Notes under the pieces: generated by a model | Databases searched by the model: none | Told to the model about the DNA's origin: nothing | Seen by the model: the letters and a program-made list of their open reading frames with translations, nothing else | Part shown: in pieces, positions 4,757 through 6,096 of the stretch | How the letters are laid out: every line of letters starts with the position of its first letter | Numbering within the stretch: position 1 is the stretch's first letter | Origin: Anaerolineae bacterium | GTDB taxonomy: Bacteria; Chloroflexota; Anaerolineae; 4572-78; J111 | Direction: 5' to 3' | DNA: 6,096 nt | Assembly (NCBI GenBank): GCA_020433785.1 | Contig: JAGRCC010000869.1 | Coordinates: 1-6,096 of the forward strand | Program-made: the position numbers and the translations under genes

Positions 4757-6096
4757 GCCTAATATCTCTCTCCCCACCTGTTCCCACCGGAATTCATCGA
4801 CGCTGTCCGGCTGATCGAAGAAAAACTCTTCCAGATACGGCTCGATCTCCATGCGCCAGATATCTTCGATGTCATTCCGCAGATGAGGGAGCAGAAAGTA
4901 GGTGATGCCGATTTCAAAGTGGGGATCGCCAATGCGCCGGTTGAGGCGGCTCAGCACGGCGATTAGCCGCTCGACCGGGAAATTGGTTTGATATTGGTGA
5001 TGGTAATGGCGCAGGATGTCGAAGTTGGGGTGCAGGGCGATGAAAGCAAACCGCCGGCGCAAGGCGTGATCGACCAGCGCGATAGAGCGGTCGGCGGTGT
5101 TCATGGTGCCGATGAGACGAACATTGTGCGGGACGCTGAGCTGACCACCGCCGGCCAGCGGGATTGTCTTGTCCCGATATTCTAGCAGAACCATCAATTC
5201 TCCAAAAACGCGAGCCAGGTTGGCGCGGTTGATCTCATCGATAATCAGCACGCAAATACCTTGCCTTGTCCTGGCCTGATCGCAAAAGTCCAAAAACCGA
5301 CCCGGCACCAGCGGGTAAGCCAGCCCGCCGTCCGGGAGCGCCTGAGGACGCAGTCCTTGCATGAAATCTTCGTAGGCGTAGGCCGGGTGAAATTGGACAA
5401 ACTCGGTGAAGCCATCGCCGCCCGCGATCAGATGCCGGGCCAGCCGCTCGGCCACATAGGTTTTGCCCGTTCCCGGCGGGCCGTAGAGCACTACCTGCTT
5501 TTTGCGGTCGATCGCTCGCAGCCAGCGGGTAAGCTCGGCTTCGGGCAGGCCGGTGTCGGCGGCGAGTTGGGCGAGGGGGTAGGGTGGGTTAGTAATTGAT
5601 AATTGATAATTGACAATTGATAATTGGGGGGTGGGAGGTGAAGCTTTCTCAATTCTCAATTCACTATTCTCAATTCTATTGGGTGGCGCGGATTCGTCTT
5701 CGGTTAATAATTTGAGACGAATAGCCTGATCAAAAACGGCTTGGGCGATGTCGGGACGGTGGTGAGGGGAGCGAGGGGGTGGAGATTTCGTTTCAAAGCG
5801 GTGAGCGATATGTTGAAGGGTTTCTGCGTAAACGACCTGGAAATCGTCAGACTCATTTTGGACTTGATCGAGCGGTACGCCGTAAGCGGCGATGGGTGGC
5901 TCGACGGGGTCTTGCTCGAACTCGTACTCGATGAAACTTTTGCCGAATGGCGCTTGATCGACGAGCAGGGGCAGCCGGATTCGTTTTTGGGCCAGCTCGG
6001 GCGGGCGGAAGGCCAATATCAGCCAGTCGTAAAAGTTAAAGTGTAAGCTCAAACCGCCAAAACGCTCGACCAGCGTGATAGTGAACCGTTCATCGT
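4745..6096 (-). CDS. mcrB: McrB-type AAA+ NTPase of a modification-dependent restriction system, 5' end outside window
   Basis: McrB-family proteins form NTP-driven (GTP in the E. coli prototype) ring motors that recognise modified DNA and translocate to activate the McrC nuclease. The AAA+ core is complete: Walker A GPPGTGKT (5482-5459), Walker B VLIIDEINRAN (about 5254-5222), and the family-defining MNTADRS sensor motif (5104-5084) followed by the RRRFAFIAL segment. Before the core, LAQLAADTGLPEAEL resembles the short helical lead-in common to these proteins. A TTG at 6052 looks like a start but is not. The frame continues without a stop to the window edge, reading DERFTITLVERFGGLSLHFNF, so 449 residues are visible and the true start lies beyond 6096. 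The N-terminal 100-odd visible residues match no domain I recognise and may be the end of a DNA-recognition domain. A 30-codon low-complexity linker comes from repeat DNA. The C-terminus ends within another repeat. Confidence 0.93.
   Translation of the reverse strand, partial: DERFTITLVERFGGLSLHFNFYDWLILAFRPPELAQKRIRLPLLVDQAPFGKSFIEYEFEQDPVEPPIAAYGVPLDQVQNESDDFQVVYAETLQHIAHRFETKSPPPRSPHHRPDIAQAVFDQAIRLKLLTEDESAPPNRIENSELRIEKASPPTPQLSIVNYQLSITNPPYPLAQLAADTGLPEAELTRWLRAIDRKKQVVLYGPPGTGKTYVAERLARHLIAGGDGFTEFVQFHPAYAYEDFMQGLRPQALPDGGLAYPLVPGRFLDFCDQARTRQGICVLIIDEINRANLARVFGELMVLLEYRDKTIPLAGGGQLSVPHNVRLIGTMNTADRSIALVDHALRRRFAFIALHPNFDILRHYHHQYQTNFPVERLIAVLSRLNRRIGDPHFEIGITYFLLPHLRNDIEDIWRMEIEPYLEEFFFDQPDSVDEFRWEQVGREILGNDE
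5591..5680. repeat. Paired 7-bp tandem repeat arrays inside mcrB
   Basis: On the plus strand the left array (5594-5626) reads AATTGAT, AATTGAT, AATTGAC, AATTGAT plus a partial unit. The right array (5650-5677) reads CAATTCT, CAATTCA, CTATTCT, CAATTCT. A G-rich centre (5625-5640) separates them. The 90-base block is translated without a stop, giving NRIENSELRIEK from the right array and QLSIVNYQLSITN from the left, a low-complexity linker between the N-terminal region and the AAA+ core. Its AT-rich composition contrasts sharply with the GC-rich gene around it. Confidence 0.8.

Noticed and set aside
5591..5680. CRISPR-like array inside mcrB
   Set aside because: Repeat units are 7 bases with no spacers of 25-45 bases and no longer repeat, so this is a simple tandem array.
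6050..6052. TTG as the start codon of mcrB
   Set aside because: The frame continues without a stop to 6096 and the upstream residues (ERFTITLVERFGG) look like ordinary protein. The gene most likely starts outside the window.

Overview
The window reads as a stretch of bacterial chromosome in which every supported gene lies on the minus strand, so transcription runs from position 6096 towards 1. Coding sequence is moderately GC-rich and the spacers are clearly AT-richer. The gene set (McrBC restriction system, a DUF3052 protein, ArgJ, a small 'virulence factor' domain protein, a metallo-beta-lactamase-fold protein with a STAS-like tail) together with 7-bp tandem repeats fits a Chloroflexota-like or cyanobacterium-like genome. 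That placement is an inference from gene families and repeat style, not from a marker gene.

Layout in the direction of transcription. 6096-4745: McrB-type AAA+ NTPase, cut at its 5' end by the window edge. 4685-3477: McrC-type PD-(D/E)xK nuclease subunit. 3406-2999: DUF3052 family protein, preceded by two back-to-back perfect inverted repeats. 2994-1774: complete argJ, 4 bases after the DUF3052 stop and using a ribosome binding site inside that gene's last codons. 1648-1328: small protein with a 'virulence factor' domain. 1112-1: COG1235-type metallo-beta-lactamase-fold hydrolase running into the start of a STAS-like domain at the window edge. The 215-base gap 1113-1327 holds only weak promoter candidates and a short palindrome. 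No RNA gene, CRISPR array or insertion sequence was seen.

McrB and McrC form the one clear functional unit: NTP-driven translocase plus nuclease of a modification-dependent (type IV) restriction system. The target-recognition part of McrB is expected upstream of 6096 or in the unassigned N-terminal part. DUF3052 and argJ are closely coupled, but whether they share a promoter with mcrBC cannot be told from the sequence.

The most unusual non-coding signal is a set of four arrays of 7-bp-period repeats, each with four full units or slightly more. One lies between argJ and the small virulence-factor gene, one spans the mcrB stop codon and the mcrB-mcrC gap, and two sit inside mcrB. There, a 90-base frame-neutral block is translated into a low-complexity linker just before the AAA+ domain.
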